A stretch of 40,000 nucleotides of DNA from Chrysomallon squamiferum. Lineage: Eukaryota > Mollusca > Gastropoda > Neomphalida > Peltospiridae. Positions 13,224-28,304 of the stretch are shown here, piece by piece; the first letter of the stretch is position 1; each line of letters begins with the position of its first letter. The notes under the pieces are model-generated. The model had not been told where the DNA came from. It ran no database searches and worked only from the letters and a program-made list of their open reading frames with translations. A program made the position numbers and the translations under genes. The stretch covers positions 3,107,531 through 3,147,530 of the forward strand of contig CM022668.1 in NCBI GenBank assembly GCA_012295275.1, read 5' to 3'.

Positions 13224-14006
13224 AAAATAGATATACATATACATAAATAGAGAGACAAACAGATAGATGGAAAGATAGAGAGACAGACAAATAGAAAAAG
13301 TAACAGACAGACAGACAGACACACAGATAGATAAAAGAATAGATAAACATATGCTTGAAACAACAGCAATTAATAAAAATAACAATAATAACAATAATAA
13401 TAACAATAATAATAAATAATAACAATACAAATAATAATATAATAATAACACCAAAAATAATAATCATAACAGTACCACTAATAATAACAATAACAACAAC
13501 AATAATAATAATAATAATAATAATAATAGTAATAATAATAACAACAATCAATACTAACAATCACAACAACAACAACAACAACAACAAACAACAACAATAA
13601 TAATAATAACAACATATGTAATAATATAAATATAAATAATATAAAACCAAAAAAAGGACCGGTTTCCTAAACCTTAATAATTTTTCATAAAAAAGAAGAA
13701 GAAGAAAAAAGAAGGAAATTGTTATTTTGTTTTTAACCTGATTAGAGTATTAAGTGCTTGTTGATTGAGTGGTTTCATCAACTGTTTGATGAAAAACGTA
13801 AAGTGGGATTACACGTTTTGCTGTTTCTTTACAGATGAGAAACTCTGGGTAATCGATAATACATATCTAAGCTGATTAGCAGACAACATGCAGTTTATGA
13901 GGAAAAGAAAACTCCATATAAAAAAAAAAAAAAATGAAATAAAATGTAATAAAGAAAAAAAAAAAAAAAAATAGGGAATTGTATACAAAAAGAACAACCC
14001 CCAATC

Positions 14007-14048
<42 letters not shown>

Positions 14049-14639
14049 AAACGTAGCAAATACGGACACGCACATATATGAAGAAAAATATTTGTATTTG
14101 TCTATCACTCTCTTCCTGTTTCTTTCTCTCTTTCTCTCATTATTCTGACTGTCTCTCTGTCTCTGACATCTTCTCATTATCTCCCTACCTGTTTCTGTCT
14201 GATTCTTTCTTTCTTCTTTCTCTCCTGTTTCTCTTTTCGCCTATCTCTCTATATCATTTTCCACATTTTTATTTTTGTTTTTGTTGTTGTTTTTTTCACT
14301 CCATAAAATTACCGGTTAGAAATATTAATAATTCAGTTTTTATAATGAATTATTCGACCGTATAAAAGAGAATCTTTAACAATTACGTGTTTTGTCATTG
14401 TGTATTGAGCGGTTTTAAATATGTAATTAAAATAAGAGAGCCTCTGTCGAATATAATACGATTAAGTTTATTTCTCGTAATTAAAATAGGTCACCACGAC
14501 CTTGAGCTTGTCAAAGGAAATTTATGTCGCTAATAAGAATTCATCTGTAAATGTAGATATCAGAAAAAAATGTACTAGAAACGCTGTTTTTCTTCGTTTT
14601 AATGTTCGCCTTGAACGATGTCTGCGTGTATGTATTCTA

Positions 14640-15180
<541 letters not shown>

Positions 15181-15512
15181 TGTAACAAAAATACTTTGTA
15201 AAGATTTAATTATAATAGATTTAAATAACACAGTTGTAATTTTTATGAGCAACAGAGATTAAAAATAGAAAATTATTTAGGATATTTCTACAATCTGTTT
15301 ATTTGTGGTTTTGAATACTTCGTTAAAATTAAGATTTAATTAACTTCTTTCTCTAGGGCAATGTCCTTCTAATTAGCACACTGAATTTTCTTCATTTACT
15401 GATTTTTTCTGTTTATTTCGGTCTGCGCTAATTATGTGTTTTAGAATATTTGTATTATTTCATTTACCTTGTTTCAAAAAAACAACAACTAATTAACCAG
15501 AACGATTCGATT

Positions 15513-15692
<180 letters not shown>

Positions 15693-16083
15693 AAACCTCA
15701 CCTGGTTGTTACCTGATTTTTTTTCTAATTACTAATTAACTATCAGAGCGACAACAACAATAAATCTTACGTGAATTGTGTTAATTAGCGTTACAAAGCA
15801 GAAACAAAAAACATTTTGATTGATTCTGTATCGAGTTTTCAGACCCCAAACTAGATTACTTAATTATGTTTATGATAACAAAACTCTAATAATTACGAAG
15901 ACATACGCGATTTTACGAAAAAATCAAACAAATAATTTTAATGTTAGAATAATTAGTATAATTAGGAAAAATCGTTGTGTTCAGTCTAAACGGTCAGTCT
16001 TTTAATTTCGTTATTTTATTTCTATCATTAATGAACATTGCCTTAGTTTTTGTTTTAAAACTGTTAAGTATTTTAGCTTTTTA

Positions 16084-16117
<34 letters not shown>

Positions 16118-16293
16118 GTGTTTTGATTTTGTCTAAAAATTATTATGGTGCAGAAAAAAGTTAATATATATATTTGAAGTTTTGAATAATTTGAATTTTC
16201 TATCTTCGACAAACACTGAACAAAATGCCAAAAGGAAACCAAAACTGACTAAATAAATGAATGAATAAATGAATAAATAAATGAATGAATGAA

Positions 16294-16328
<35 letters not shown>

Positions 16329-17094
16329 ATGAATGAATGAATGAATGAATGAATAAATAAATAGATAAATAAATAAATAACAGAACATTTAAGATTTAAA
16401 AAATTAATTAATTAATCAGTTACGTGTAAAACGGACAACCTAGAATAAAATTAAAAGAAAAAAGAAAAAGAAAAAAAAACTGACAACTGGTAAATGTGAC
16501 ATATAGCTAGTTTTCTCGTGTAGCGCCACAAATATCTCTTATTTTAGATTTTTCTCTCGTAATGCTTTTATAGCAGTATTTTGGAATTATTATTATTATT
16601 ATTATTATTTTTCAGTAGTTTAGTTTTTTCTTTTCTACCTTTAAACAGAAAATGTCAAATAATCTATGAGTTCTGTTAATCATGATTGCGAGCTTTATTG
16701 ACAATCATTCTAATTAAACTGATTATAAAAACTAGATTTACTTTACTAATAATTTCATAATTAGGCAGCTGGTCTGGTTTTTTTTGTGTTTTTATATCTT
16801 TCATCGATTATTACTTAGTGCTAGGGTCGGTTTAACTAATTACTAAAATAAATAAACAAGATGATTTGAGTATGATGTATATGAGATGATGGTAAATTAT
16901 CGATAATATTTTTGATATATATATTTTAGAGATATACAGACTTTTATTCTGTTCTGTATTTTTGAGTGAAGCCGTTTTAGCTGTCGTCATCTGAAGGAAA
17001 CAATAACATGAAATGAAATTATACATGAAATGTTTTAAAATTAGCACAACTTGGAGAAGACTACTTAAAACAATAAAGTAATAATAAAATAAAA

Positions 17095-17166
<72 letters not shown>

Positions 17167-18517
17167 CAACAGCTTGAACTCATATATTAATCAGGTGTTT
17201 TATAATTTTGAATTTAAGTGTTACCTTTTTTCTTAATACGATAAATTTTTAAGTTAGTTTAGTTTGTTTACATGGAGATAGAGATTCAGAGAAGTTATCT
17301 TGAAGAAAACAAATTTCAAACATTTTCGAATATGAAATAACATCAGGCTATTTTTACATGAATTTTCTCCTGTGTTTTGGTTGTTTTTTGTTTCTTTTAT
17401 CAATGAAAATAAAACAACTTCACAGATGACAACAGCAGTAAAAAACTCGCTCAGAATTTGATATTTAATATTACCAGCTGTTAATGATTCGCTTAAAACG
17501 AACTTCCTTACAACATTCTACAAAGTAGACAAATTAAATCTTTTTACTACAACAAATGATTGGTTTTTGAATTGAAAAGAGACCATCAGTCATTTTCCTC
17601 AAACAAGTTGTTTCAAATTTTAACTAATCCCACTAAACTCTTGGTGACAGCAGTCAAACTTTCTGCGCTCAATCGATTACACACGTACATTGTCTGTAAA
17701 TTCATTTTCTTCTAGTAAAACTTTACCTTGATTTTCCATAACGTCATACGCGTCAAATAATGGCCTGAATATAATAATAAATTATGGGAATAACAGGATA
17801 TGGATGGCCAATTACTCTCCCGGTGATGAAATTGTGTGGACGTAAATGTGAAATGACAACAGAACACATTAGAGGGCGAAGGAAAAATGATAAATGACTT
17901 TTGTGGACTGGTAAGCGAAAGCTAAGATGTAGAAGTGTAATTATTAAAACAAATGTGACAGTAACATTTTATTGTTGCCGTTCTTGCTGTTTTGATTTTA
18001 GAATTGTCTTTTGTTAGCTTGACGAAAAACAAATATTATTAATCACATTTAATATTATTTAAAATATTAATAGCTAACAATGCTGAAGAAAATGACTACT
18101 ACTACTACTACGACGACAACAACTACTACTATTGCTTCTCTTACTATTGGTACTAATGTTGTTCTTATTACTACTACTGTTGTTACTGGTATTATTATTA
18201 CTACAGTTACTGATACATCACACTTTTTTAATACAAGATCAACCTTCTGCTTATTTATTTAATTTATTTATGATGAACATGGTGTTGATTATTATCATCA
18301 TCATCATCATCAGCATTATTAATATTATTATTATTATTATTATTTTAATTATTATTATAATTCATTTTTCGATTTCTATTACCGTTTACTTTTCCTTTTT
18401 CTTTCTTCACATGTTTTTTTGTTTTTTATTCATTCCTTTCCATTCTTTCACATCTTTCTCTTCTTTTTATTTCCATGTTGATCATTTTAACGTGAGTCTG
18501 TTTTCTTTGTTTCCAAG

Positions 18518-19059
18518 GTTACACGAGTTGTTGGATAGTGGGGGGACCCGCCACTCGTTTCTTCGTCGGAACAATCTACCCGTGGATCGACTCCTTCATC
18601 TACTCCATCCTGCCCATGACGTCCCTATTCGTTCTAAACACGGCCATGATTCTGACGATGAGACGCGCAGTGCGCACGCGCCAGGTCATGCAGAACTCCA
18701 CTTCCGCCAGCAGCATGGAAACCAGCCAGCGCCAGCTGACAACGATGCTCCTATTGGTCTCGTTCGCGTTTCTCGTCCTCACCGGACCAATGGGAATCGT
18801 CCTTATGCTGAGCCGCTACACGTGGCACCCGGAGACGCTCAAAGAGACGGCGGTGGCGAAGCTGACGCACAGCATCGTGGACAACATGATGTACGCCAAC
18901 CACGCCATCAACTTCGTGTTCTACTGCATGAGCGGGCACCGGTTCAGGAACGAAGTGAAACGAATGTTCTTCTGTCGCATTTTCAGACGCGAAGTCTCTT
19001 CCTTTCAGTCCACCATCATGAAGACAGAAATGGCTACCTCAGTTTCGACCATCATGTGA
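18518..19059 (+). CDS. GPCR gene A, exon 2: ECL2 to C-terminus
   Basis: The acceptor TTTCCAAG|GT completes Gly179, and the frame continues YTSC (Cys183, disulfide partner of Cys105), then the YPWID motif shared by all three receptors here at the start of TM5. TM5 contains Pro211. TM6 reads FLVLTGP (Pro269) in place of the CWxP motif. TM7 reads NHAINFVFY, so NPxxY is NFVFY (310-314). Helix 8 follows as GHRFRNE, then a short tail ending STIM (TGA at 19057). The third intracellular loop is short (about 227-252). Length 358 aa is normal for a compact class A receptor. No frameshift or stop interrupts it, so the gene looks functional. Confidence 0.88.
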
Positions 19060-19379
19060 ACGTGGGAATTTCCAGATTGTTGTAAACCGAATGTTTACGC
19101 ACATGCAATGACAAATGGATATATCGAAGACAATTTTTTTTTTTTTTTCTGTCTACGTATTTGTATTCAGATACTTATGCATCTCTTTGTGATTGTGTTT
19201 GTGAGTGTGTATGCTAGCGATAGTATTCTTTAAAAAAAAAAACGAACTTGTATTGGTATTATTTTATGTAATATTTCGTGATTATTTTGATAATCTTTTC
19301 ACAATATCTTTTACAGATTATGTGAAATGTTTTTGTGTTTTGGTCAAAATATTTTCAGTTTGTTTGTTTGTTTTTTTGT

Positions 19380-19442
<63 letters not shown>

Positions 19443-19520
19443 TTCATTTATTTATTTTAAAAGTATTTCATATGTTGTGCATTTGGATATTATCGTAATG
19501 ATGAAACTTTTGTTGCTGTT

Positions 19521-19568
<48 letters not shown>

Positions 19569-20298
19569 GTTTTAGTTACTGTTACATTTATTGCTGTTAG
19601 TGTAATATTTATTATAATCAGAATTATTATTTATATTATTATGATTAATACATTTATTATTATTATTATTATTATTATTATGGTTGATTTTATTACGATC
19701 ATTATTATAATTATAATTATAAATATTGTTATTTTTATTACTGATATTTACAATTGTTCTGTTACATTAAATATGATTCATACTTATTGTTTATATTTGC
19801 TATACAATTTTAGGTCATTTTTTGTTATTATTATGTATAAATCATTTCGTATAATTTATTTTCTCATTTGTATAAGTTATAATATATATATATATATATT
19901 ATAACTTATTTAACATGTATCGGTTATATGTTGTATATGATGGACATGATAATATTTATTGTACATAGTGAGGTGTGATTTTTGCACATTGTCTTTGATA
20001 TTTGTTATATTTATATCTATGTGTTTTGTGAATAAAAATAGTTCAGAATTTTTTTATCGTAATATACTTCGAAACGTCATTTATTCACTAAATAATTTTT
20101 TTTTTAATTTTATTTAATTGTTGTTGTTTTTTTTTGTTATTTATTATTATTATTATTTTTGTTTTATATACATTCGAGCAGGGGAAACAACCCTTGCTTT
20201 CAAATAGATGACTGAAGTAAAAGAGAGTTATCTCCTATTACTATTATTTTTGTTATTGTCTTCATCGTCATCTTTATTATTTATTTATTTAAGGAAAT

Positions 20299-20301
<3 letters not shown>
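19060..20301. repeat. 3' flank of GPCR gene A: TTTA and ATT repeats
   Basis: Probable 3' UTR with (TTTA)n and (ATT)n arrays to about 20036, then AT-rich sequence with T-runs and ATT triplets. No additional coding exon found, including none that would precede the orphan exon at 20427. Confidence 0.7.
20031..20036 (+). terminator. Probable poly(A) signal AATAAA of GPCR gene A
   Basis: The best AATAAA downstream of the stop at 19059, followed by a T-rich stretch. It implies a 3' UTR of about 1 kb carrying (TTTA)n at 19378-19455 and (ATT)n at 19519-19568 and 19650-19680. Distance is the main doubt. Confidence 0.45.
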
Positions 20302-20386
<85 letters not shown>

Positions 20387-20408
20387 GTCTGTCTGTCTGT
20401 CTGTCTGT
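20302..20408. repeat. (CT)n(CTGT)n microsatellite before the orphan exon
   Basis: A pure CT run to about 20382 followed by CTGT units. On the plus strand it forms an extreme polypyrimidine tract ending at the CTGCAG acceptor-like site (AG at 20425-20426). Confidence 0.95.
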
Positions 20409-20426
20409 TTTTCTGTCTTTCTGCAG

Positions 20427-20601
20427 GGACCACGTTGTATATGTTAAGTGTATACAGAAAATGTCGACTGAAATATTTGCCATCATTCTGAGGAAACAGA
20501 TTCCTGCATCGAGTGTCTTCTTTATCCTCTTCATCACCCACAGCTACATCGATTCCCTGTTCAGATGTTTGTCCTGTAATAATATGAATCTTTCGTATTG
20601 A
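20427..20601 (+). pseudogene. Orphan exon related to the last exon of the cysteine-rich GPI-type gene
   Basis: After a CTGCAG acceptor the frame reads DHVVYVKCIQKM. The last exon of the minus-strand gene (2369-2183), also right after its acceptor, reads [12 protein letters not shown]. Over the first 37 bases I count 28 identical. Further on, the DNA appears to continue to align with a one-base deletion near 20465, so the present frame diverges and ends at TGA 20599-20601 (57 residues after the split codon, against 61). The new frame happens to hold a hydrophobic stretch (SSVFFILFI). No upstream partner exons are visible between gene A and this point. It is best read as a decayed duplicate exon; a functional last exon of a distant gene is the alternative. 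Confidence 0.5.
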
Positions 20602-22450
20602 TTTAAACACACGGACAATATATCAGTCAATATGAAATTCCAAGACAAGAGATAAAAAAAAAAAAAAAAAAAATGTCTGCCAAATTTTTCTTAACTTATC
20701 TTACTGTTGTAGTGTTTGGGTATAATGACGTCATAGTGTCATACGTATTTATGTTTTATTACGAAGCCTTGGGGCCAAGGACCTTCGATACAATGACGTC
20801 ACGGTATTGTTCTATTTTGCTTTTTGATGCAGCGAAGTTTTATGATATTATAGAACCGGGGTTCATTTTTCATTTTATGTTGTTGTGGTATTTTGAAGTA
20901 TTGGTCTTATGGTATTTTTGTGTCCTAAAAATCTAGATATTTCGGTTCGATGGTACAGTTAAGTTTGGTAATCATTGTATTTTTTTTTTTTTTACACCGA
21001 AATCATTATCGCAGTATTTTGGTATTGTGGAGTCAAAGGAAATTTTTGTGGGGGTATTATAAAGTTTTTTAGATGTTTCGGAACCGCGAAATTATTTTTT
21101 AATGCTATTTTGGAACCGTCAAGTCTTGATGATACGGAATTTTAAAATAAATAAAATATATAAAATAAATAGTGTAGAGCACTCTTAATATGCCATAAAA
21201 TGTTAGAGCTGTGATTTTCTTTGGTATCACTGCATTGAGGCAATGTGGTATATTTGGAGTGATGATAATTTGAGAAGACTGAGGATACTCGATATTATCG
21301 ATCATCAGACGCGTTCTATTTCAGTTTGAAGCTTTGTCAACGATTCCAAGTCGTGATATGTTTGCAGTGCGCTGTTGTGGTGACGAGATCAAATATTAAG
21401 ACAAGAAAAACAAATATTACCTAACGTAAGGAGACGACGTGTGTTATTCACGGTAAATGGTGCATCTCTTCACCGGTGCCTACAACTAAACCGAAATTCA
21501 CTGCACTGAAGCATTATTTTATGTTCTGTGAACGTAAAGGAACACGCATACACACACAAACACACACACATAACAATAACAGTATTAACAATATTAAATA
21601 AAAACTCCCCCGACCCTAAAGAAAGCCAGAAAAGAAAAAAAAAAAAAAAAGAAACCACATAAAACCAACAATAAAGGAAACGACAACAACAACAAAGAAA
21701 AAAAAAAGAAAAAAAAATTGCTTTTGTAAAAATTAGAACACGCATATTTTTCAAATGAATTTTTAATAAACCTAAGATAATTTTCTAACATATAAAACAG
21801 ATTTTATATTATTTTCAGACATATTAAAAAGACTTATATTATTTTAACACTTATTTAAAACAGACATATTATTTTTACAGATATAAAAATCAGTCTTATA
21901 TTATATTAACACATATTGATTTATAACAACATATATAAAACAGACATTATTTTCATACATATATGAAACAGACTATGAAATAAATATTAGCAAAAAGGGA
22001 GAAACACACACACACACACAAATGAAAAAAGAAGAAATTCAAGAAAAACGTATAACATATTTAAGAAAGTTGAAATGAAATTACCAAATGGATAGATATT
22101 GCCTAAAGAAAACAAAGAAAACAAATAAACAAAAACAAATAAACAAAAACAAATAAACAAAAACAAATAAATAAAATAAATAAATAAATAAATGGACAAA
22201 AACTATTAAAAAAAATAAAAAAATAACAGACGTTATCAAAAGAGGAAAATAAATATTAAAAAAATAAAAAAATAAAAAAATAAAAAAAAATAAAAAAAAA
22301 TAAATAAAAAATAAATAAAAAAAAATAAAAAAAATAAATAAACGGGACAACATAACAATAAAACCGACAATCTCAAAATTTAACAAAAATGATGAGTATT
22401 TTTAACGTCATTAAACATAAGCTGTATTATTATTATTATTTGTATTTGTG
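20602..22450. other. AT-rich intergenic sequence, no gene seen
   Basis: A-runs at 20654-20672. Diffuse copies of GGTATTTTG and TTTCGGAACCG between 20880 and 21130 may be a decayed repeat. Then come A-rich and TATT-rich sequence at 21590-21960 and A/AAAT-rich sequence at 22100-22345. Two TGACGTCA palindromes lie at 20726-20733 and 20794-20801. Confidence 0.6.
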
Positions 22451-22519
22451 CGTGCTTTTTTAAAAAGAAGTATTGCTTTAAGACTTATTTATGTAGTATA
22501 TGTATTTTATTTGTATAAT

Positions 22520-22830
22520 GTAATGTGTAAAAAAGGTTTGTGTATCTGTGTATGTGTGTCCGTATGTATGTGTGTATGTGTGTCTTTGTTAGTATGTATT
22601 TATCTGTGTGTGTATGTGTATATGTATGTATGCATGTATGCATGTATGTATGTATGAATATATGTATATATGAATGTATGTATCTGTATATGTATGTATG
22701 TATGCATGTATGTATGTATGTATGTATGCATGTATGAAAGTATGTATGTATGTATTAAAGTATGTATGTATGTATATATGAATGTATGTATCTGTATATG
22801 TATGTATGTATGTACGTACGTACGTAGTTT
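22520..22830. repeat. (TATG)n/(TGTG)n degenerate array
   Basis: ATGT-type tetranucleotide repeats with embedded longer periodicity (GAATGTATGTATCTGTATATG occurs twice), ending in ACGTACGTACGT at about 22813-22825. Met-Tyr-Val-Cys frames across it are artefacts. Confidence 0.9.
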
Positions 22831-23039
22831 CTCACTGAATAGAAGACAGGAACTACTGTTACAAATCTCTGTTTACATCTTGATTATAAATCCTTTGAAT
22901 ACAATTCCATCCAATATTTCAAAACTATTGCATACAACTTTGTCTATCGTTTTATATATTAGTTCATGTTGTAGACATCGTCATCTGCATCATCATCTTC
23001 ACAGTGCTAATTTCTCTCGTCACCATCAAGTCTGAAACA

Positions 23040-23045
23040 TTTATT
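23040..23045 (-). terminator. Poly(A) signal AATAAA of GPCR gene B
   Basis: AATAAA on the minus strand, about 140 bp past the stop codon at 23187, the first canonical signal after it. Confidence 0.65.
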
Positions 23046-23134
23046 TGAACGTGAAATATGCTGTTGTGTCCAGAACGGTACAGATGTGTCTGGTCCATTT
23101 CAGTCCTGTCCCCCATGGATCCCTGCCCCTTTCT

Positions 23135-23182
23135 GACCCCACCCCTTCTGACTCCACCCCTTCTGACTCCACCCCTCTGTGT
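23135..23182 (-). repeat. 15-bp tandem repeat in the 3' UTR of GPCR gene B
   Basis: Three adjacent units of GGGGTGGAGTCAGAA (coding strand) just downstream of the stop codon. Short and G-rich; no function claimed. Confidence 0.8.
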
Positions 23183-23186
23183 TTGA

Positions 23187-23722
23187 CTACACGGTAGACG
23201 CGATCGTGTTGACGTCTGGTGACTGAGCTGGTCTCTCTCTGACGTCCGCGTTTTCGCTTTTCGCGCGGGAACACATCAGCCGCCTCAGCTCGGTCCGGAA
23301 CCGCTGCCCGCTGAAGCAGTAAAAGATGAAGTTGACCGCGTGGTTCGCGTACATCAGGTTGTCGGCGAAGCTGTGCACCAGCTGATTGGCCGCCTTCTCT
23401 TTCAGCGTCTTCGAGATCCACGCCGACCGCTCCACGATGACGAGGACAGCCACGGGCCCGGTGAGGACGAGGAAGAAGAACGTGACCAACAGCAGCATCG
23501 CTGTTATCTGCGACTGGCTCGACTGCACTTCCGACGACGGCGCGTTCTGCAGGTGTTTCCTCCTGCGCGACGACTGGCTGATCTTCCGCATCATGAGGAC
23601 GTTGAGCACGCAGATGGAGGTGACGGGGATGACGAAGTAGATGGTGGAGTCGATCCACGGGTAGACGCGGTATTTGAAGAACCAGGTCGCGCCTTTCTCC
23701 GAACTGCCGCAGTAGCGCAAAC
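23187..23722 (-). CDS. GPCR gene B, exon 2: ECL2 to C-terminus
   Basis: Acceptor TTTCTCACAG|GT completes Gly179. The frame opens LRYC with the ECL2 cysteine, then YPWID at the start of TM5 and a TM5 proline (VIPVTS). The TM6 motif is FLVLTGP, TM7 is NHAVNFIFY (NFIFY in place of NPxxY), and helix 8 starts GQRFRTE. The tail ends IASTV, which fits a class I PDZ-binding motif (S-x-V). A conserved lysine/arginine-rich ICL3 follows TM5. The full protein is 356 aa, within two residues of gene A. GC-rich with C/G-ending codons. Intact, so probably functional; the ligand is unknown. Confidence 0.88.
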
Positions 23723-25315
<1,593 letters not shown>

Positions 25316-25850
25316 CTGTTGTTTTGGAGGTTCTCACTGTGGTGGTAAAGAGGTGGTGCAGGTTTAGTCCGAGCGAGAGGAAAGCGGCGAGTGAGATGAT
25401 CATCGCCGTCTTCTTCATTGACACAAGCGACTCGGCTTTCAGCGGGAACGTGACGACGATGAAGCGCTCCAGCGTGACGGCCACGAGCAGCATGACGTCG
25501 AAATGAACCGTGAAGTAGAAGACGAAGAGGAACGCTCTGCAGCTGCCGAGTCGAAACAGCGGGACGTCGGGCTGCATCTTGTCGGCGAGTCGTACAATCC
25601 CCGTGCACAGAATGATGACGTCGAGGATGGAGATCACCGCCAGGTACCTCGTCGTGGTGCTCGCGCGAAATGAGGAAAACACGAGCACGACGAAGGAGAC
25701 GATGTTTCCGGGGATGCCGACGATGGCAATGACGGGAAGGACGTAGAGATGTATCTGAACGGAAACTCGATATTCGAGGAAGTCCTCGAGTTTGAGGCGG
25801 TCGTCTTGGTCCGTGATATTGATGACTGCTTCGCTGCCGTTCTGTCCCAT
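25316..25850 (-). CDS. GPCR gene B, exon 1: N-terminus to end of TM4
   Basis: Starts at the ATG at 25850 (A at -3, G at +4). An upstream in-frame extension exists, but this ATG gives an N-terminus that aligns with gene A at LEDFLEYR and lies downstream of a TATA box. Two sequons precede TM1 (NGS at Asn4, NIT at Asn11). Asn49 = 1.50 in PGN, Asp77 = 2.50, Cys104 at the top of TM3, ERF at 128-130, FPLKA in ICL2; TM4 lacks Trp4.50. Exon length is 535 bp, exactly that of gene A exon 1, ending AACAG|GTAGGT in phase 1 at the same Gly179. Paralogue of genes A and C; class A receptor, ligand unknown. Confidence 0.88.
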
Positions 25851-25930
25851 GATGTGTTTGAATCGACGAGGTTGTTCAGTGACAGACGGGGTGAAGCTGC
25901 GAGCCAGGCCTGTCCCGTGTCCAGAGTGTT

Positions 25931-25940
25931 TATTTATATA
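25931..25940 (-). promoter_or_regulatory. TATA box of GPCR gene B
   Basis: TATATAAATA on the minus strand, 81-90 bp upstream of the ATG at 25850. A start of transcription about 30 bp downstream would leave a 5' UTR of roughly 55-60 bases. This is a motif match only. Confidence 0.5.
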
Positions 25941-26034
25941 CGAGATCGCCGAGACTGAAACTATTAATCTGAAGTTTAGCGTCTCCACGTCTTCCTTTCT
26001 ATTGGTTATTTGTGCTGTTAATGTCTTCTCCTAA

Positions 26035-26698
26035 TCCTGTCGTTAAATGGACTTTGTTAATTTACGCCGTGAAAGATTTACTTAAACATTAAACATCTGA
26101 TAAAAAAAAAAATAATAATAATAATAATAATAAATAAAAAATAAAAATCCCTGCTTTTACCGTAATCGCCTTTTTGAGAAAGACTTTTTAAAATTATTTA
26201 TTTTATATATTTCTTTTGTTTTCTTCCATTTGGAATAATAACTATGCTGTTTTTAACTTGCTGGCTGTTATTATTACTTTTTTTTCTTCTCCCGCTTGAG
26301 TCTTTATCTTCTGGGTTGTTTCTTTTTTTTTTTTTTTTGTTTCTACGAAACTGCGGCTGTGTTTTGTTTTTTTTATACGAAGATAAGTCTATATTTTTAA
26401 AAGAAACTGCGTCGTTTCTTTTTTTATAGGAAACTTATGGCTACGTAATTGAAATAATAATTGGCCTGGGATTTTGAGAGGCTGCGTTTAAAATGAAATC
26501 TACATTCACGATTTTACGTGCAAACCGCGACACAAACAGAGAAAAAAGCTTTTAAACGGACAGTATTGATCTTTTAAAACAATTACTGCTCCCCAGGCGA
26601 CACGTGCAGATTTGATGGTCAGTTGTGATATGAATTATCCGTCGCAGTAATGATGATTAATAAACATAAAAGGCAGAAAATAAGTTCGTGAACACGGA

Positions 26699-26758
<60 letters not shown>

Positions 26759-26940
26759 ATCTCTCTCTATCACACACACAGACACAGATTTGTGTGTGTG
26801 TGCGTGTGTGTGTATCTGTGGGTGTATATTGTGCGTAGGTGTGTGTCAATGTGCTGGGGAATTTAATGTTTACATAATCTGTGTGTCCTCTGTGTGTAGA
26901 GAGAGACGGAGACAGTGAGAGATAAAGAGAAAGAAAGTGT

Positions 26941-27024
<84 letters not shown>

Positions 27025-27855
27025 TTATTTTTAGCAAAGTAGAATTAAGCTGTAGATGCTTAAACGGAATATCATATATGCAGAATCATTTTATGTTGTT
27101 GTTCTTGTTGCACTTGTTAATCGCATTGTCGATGATATTTCGAACGAAAAAGGATTAATCTGAAAATATATTTTCTGTTTTTTTTTAAGAATAAAGATAA
27201 AAAGGCCTGAGGGGAAGAAAAAACAAAGACTTAAATTTAATTACCATCTCATTTTTTTAATTGTTTTTAATATTATTATATCCGTTCTTTACATAGCAGT
27301 AATAATGTTACCTGATTAAAAAAAAAGAAAAAAAAAAGAAAGAGAAAAAAAAAGATGAAATATATATATATATAATTTATTCCTTTTGTATTTTACTCCC
27401 TGCTGCTCTGTTTTAATAAGCGTACGTTCGTTTGTCTGTATGTTTGTATGTAAAACCGCTGAAGCGATGACGTGTGTTAGACAAATATAGACAAACGTAA
27501 GAATAAATTTACTTAGCTACAATTTAATTCTGACAGTCTCAGATTTCAGTGAGTAAAGAAACTGATAGAACAGAGACTGTTGTCATTCAGCGGTTTGTTC
27601 ATGTCGCTTACACAGAAAGAGTCTTCTTTGTTTTATTCTGTGTTTCTATCTTTGTTTCTTTCTTGGTTTCTTTCTTGGTTTTCTTCAGAAGACAGATTTC
27701 AGATTAGTAAGTTTTTTTGTTTCTTTGAGAAATCTTTCTGGATTTAAGAAATGAAATAATTTGTATAAAAACGAGTGAGTTCTGTCTGTCCCTTTACAGA
27801 CACAACTCAGTACTTTTTCAGTAACTTTGTATAAATAAAAAAATAAATAAAAAAA

Positions 27856-27890
<35 letters not shown>

Positions 27891-27990
27891 AGTGAATACT
27901 AAGTAAGTTAGTAAGTAAATAAGTAAGCAAACAAATATCTATTCTAAATAGCATAAATCAGTTATTCAGTGGTTCATTGTATTCGATATC
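26035..27990. repeat. AT-rich intergenic sequence with CA, GA and AAAT runs
   Basis: Holds (AAT)n at 26110-26135, T-rich sequence at 26260-26420, (CA)n at 26700-26755, TG-rich at 26790-26850, (GA)n at 26946-27021, A-rich at 27318-27355 and (AAAT)n at 27836-27892. Unique stretches at 26430-26690 and 27400-27830 contain no gene I can support. Confidence 0.85.
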
Positions 27991-28092
<102 letters not shown>

Positions 28093-28304
28093 ATTGTTTT
28101 AAGTGATGTGTGACAATAACAAAAGTAATTTATAAAACGTCAGTAATAACAACAACAACAACAACCATCACAACAGCAACAACTACTACTACCACAACTA
28201 AACACTTGCTTCTCCTGAACACCGTTCAATAATAACAGACTAAATGAAATAGTAAGTAAAATTATTTATATACTCAATACAGTGATTTGCATAAGAATCA
28301 CCGA

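Noticed and set aside
20281-20610. 109-aa minus-strand frame (DEEDKEDT region)
   Set aside because: Antisense to the orphan exon, which has recognisable similarity on the plus strand; it runs into the CT repeat.
25851-25988. 46-residue N-terminal extension of GPCR gene B
   Set aside because: It would cover the TATA box, is not matched in genes A or C, and the ATG at 25850 has a good context and aligns with the paralogues.
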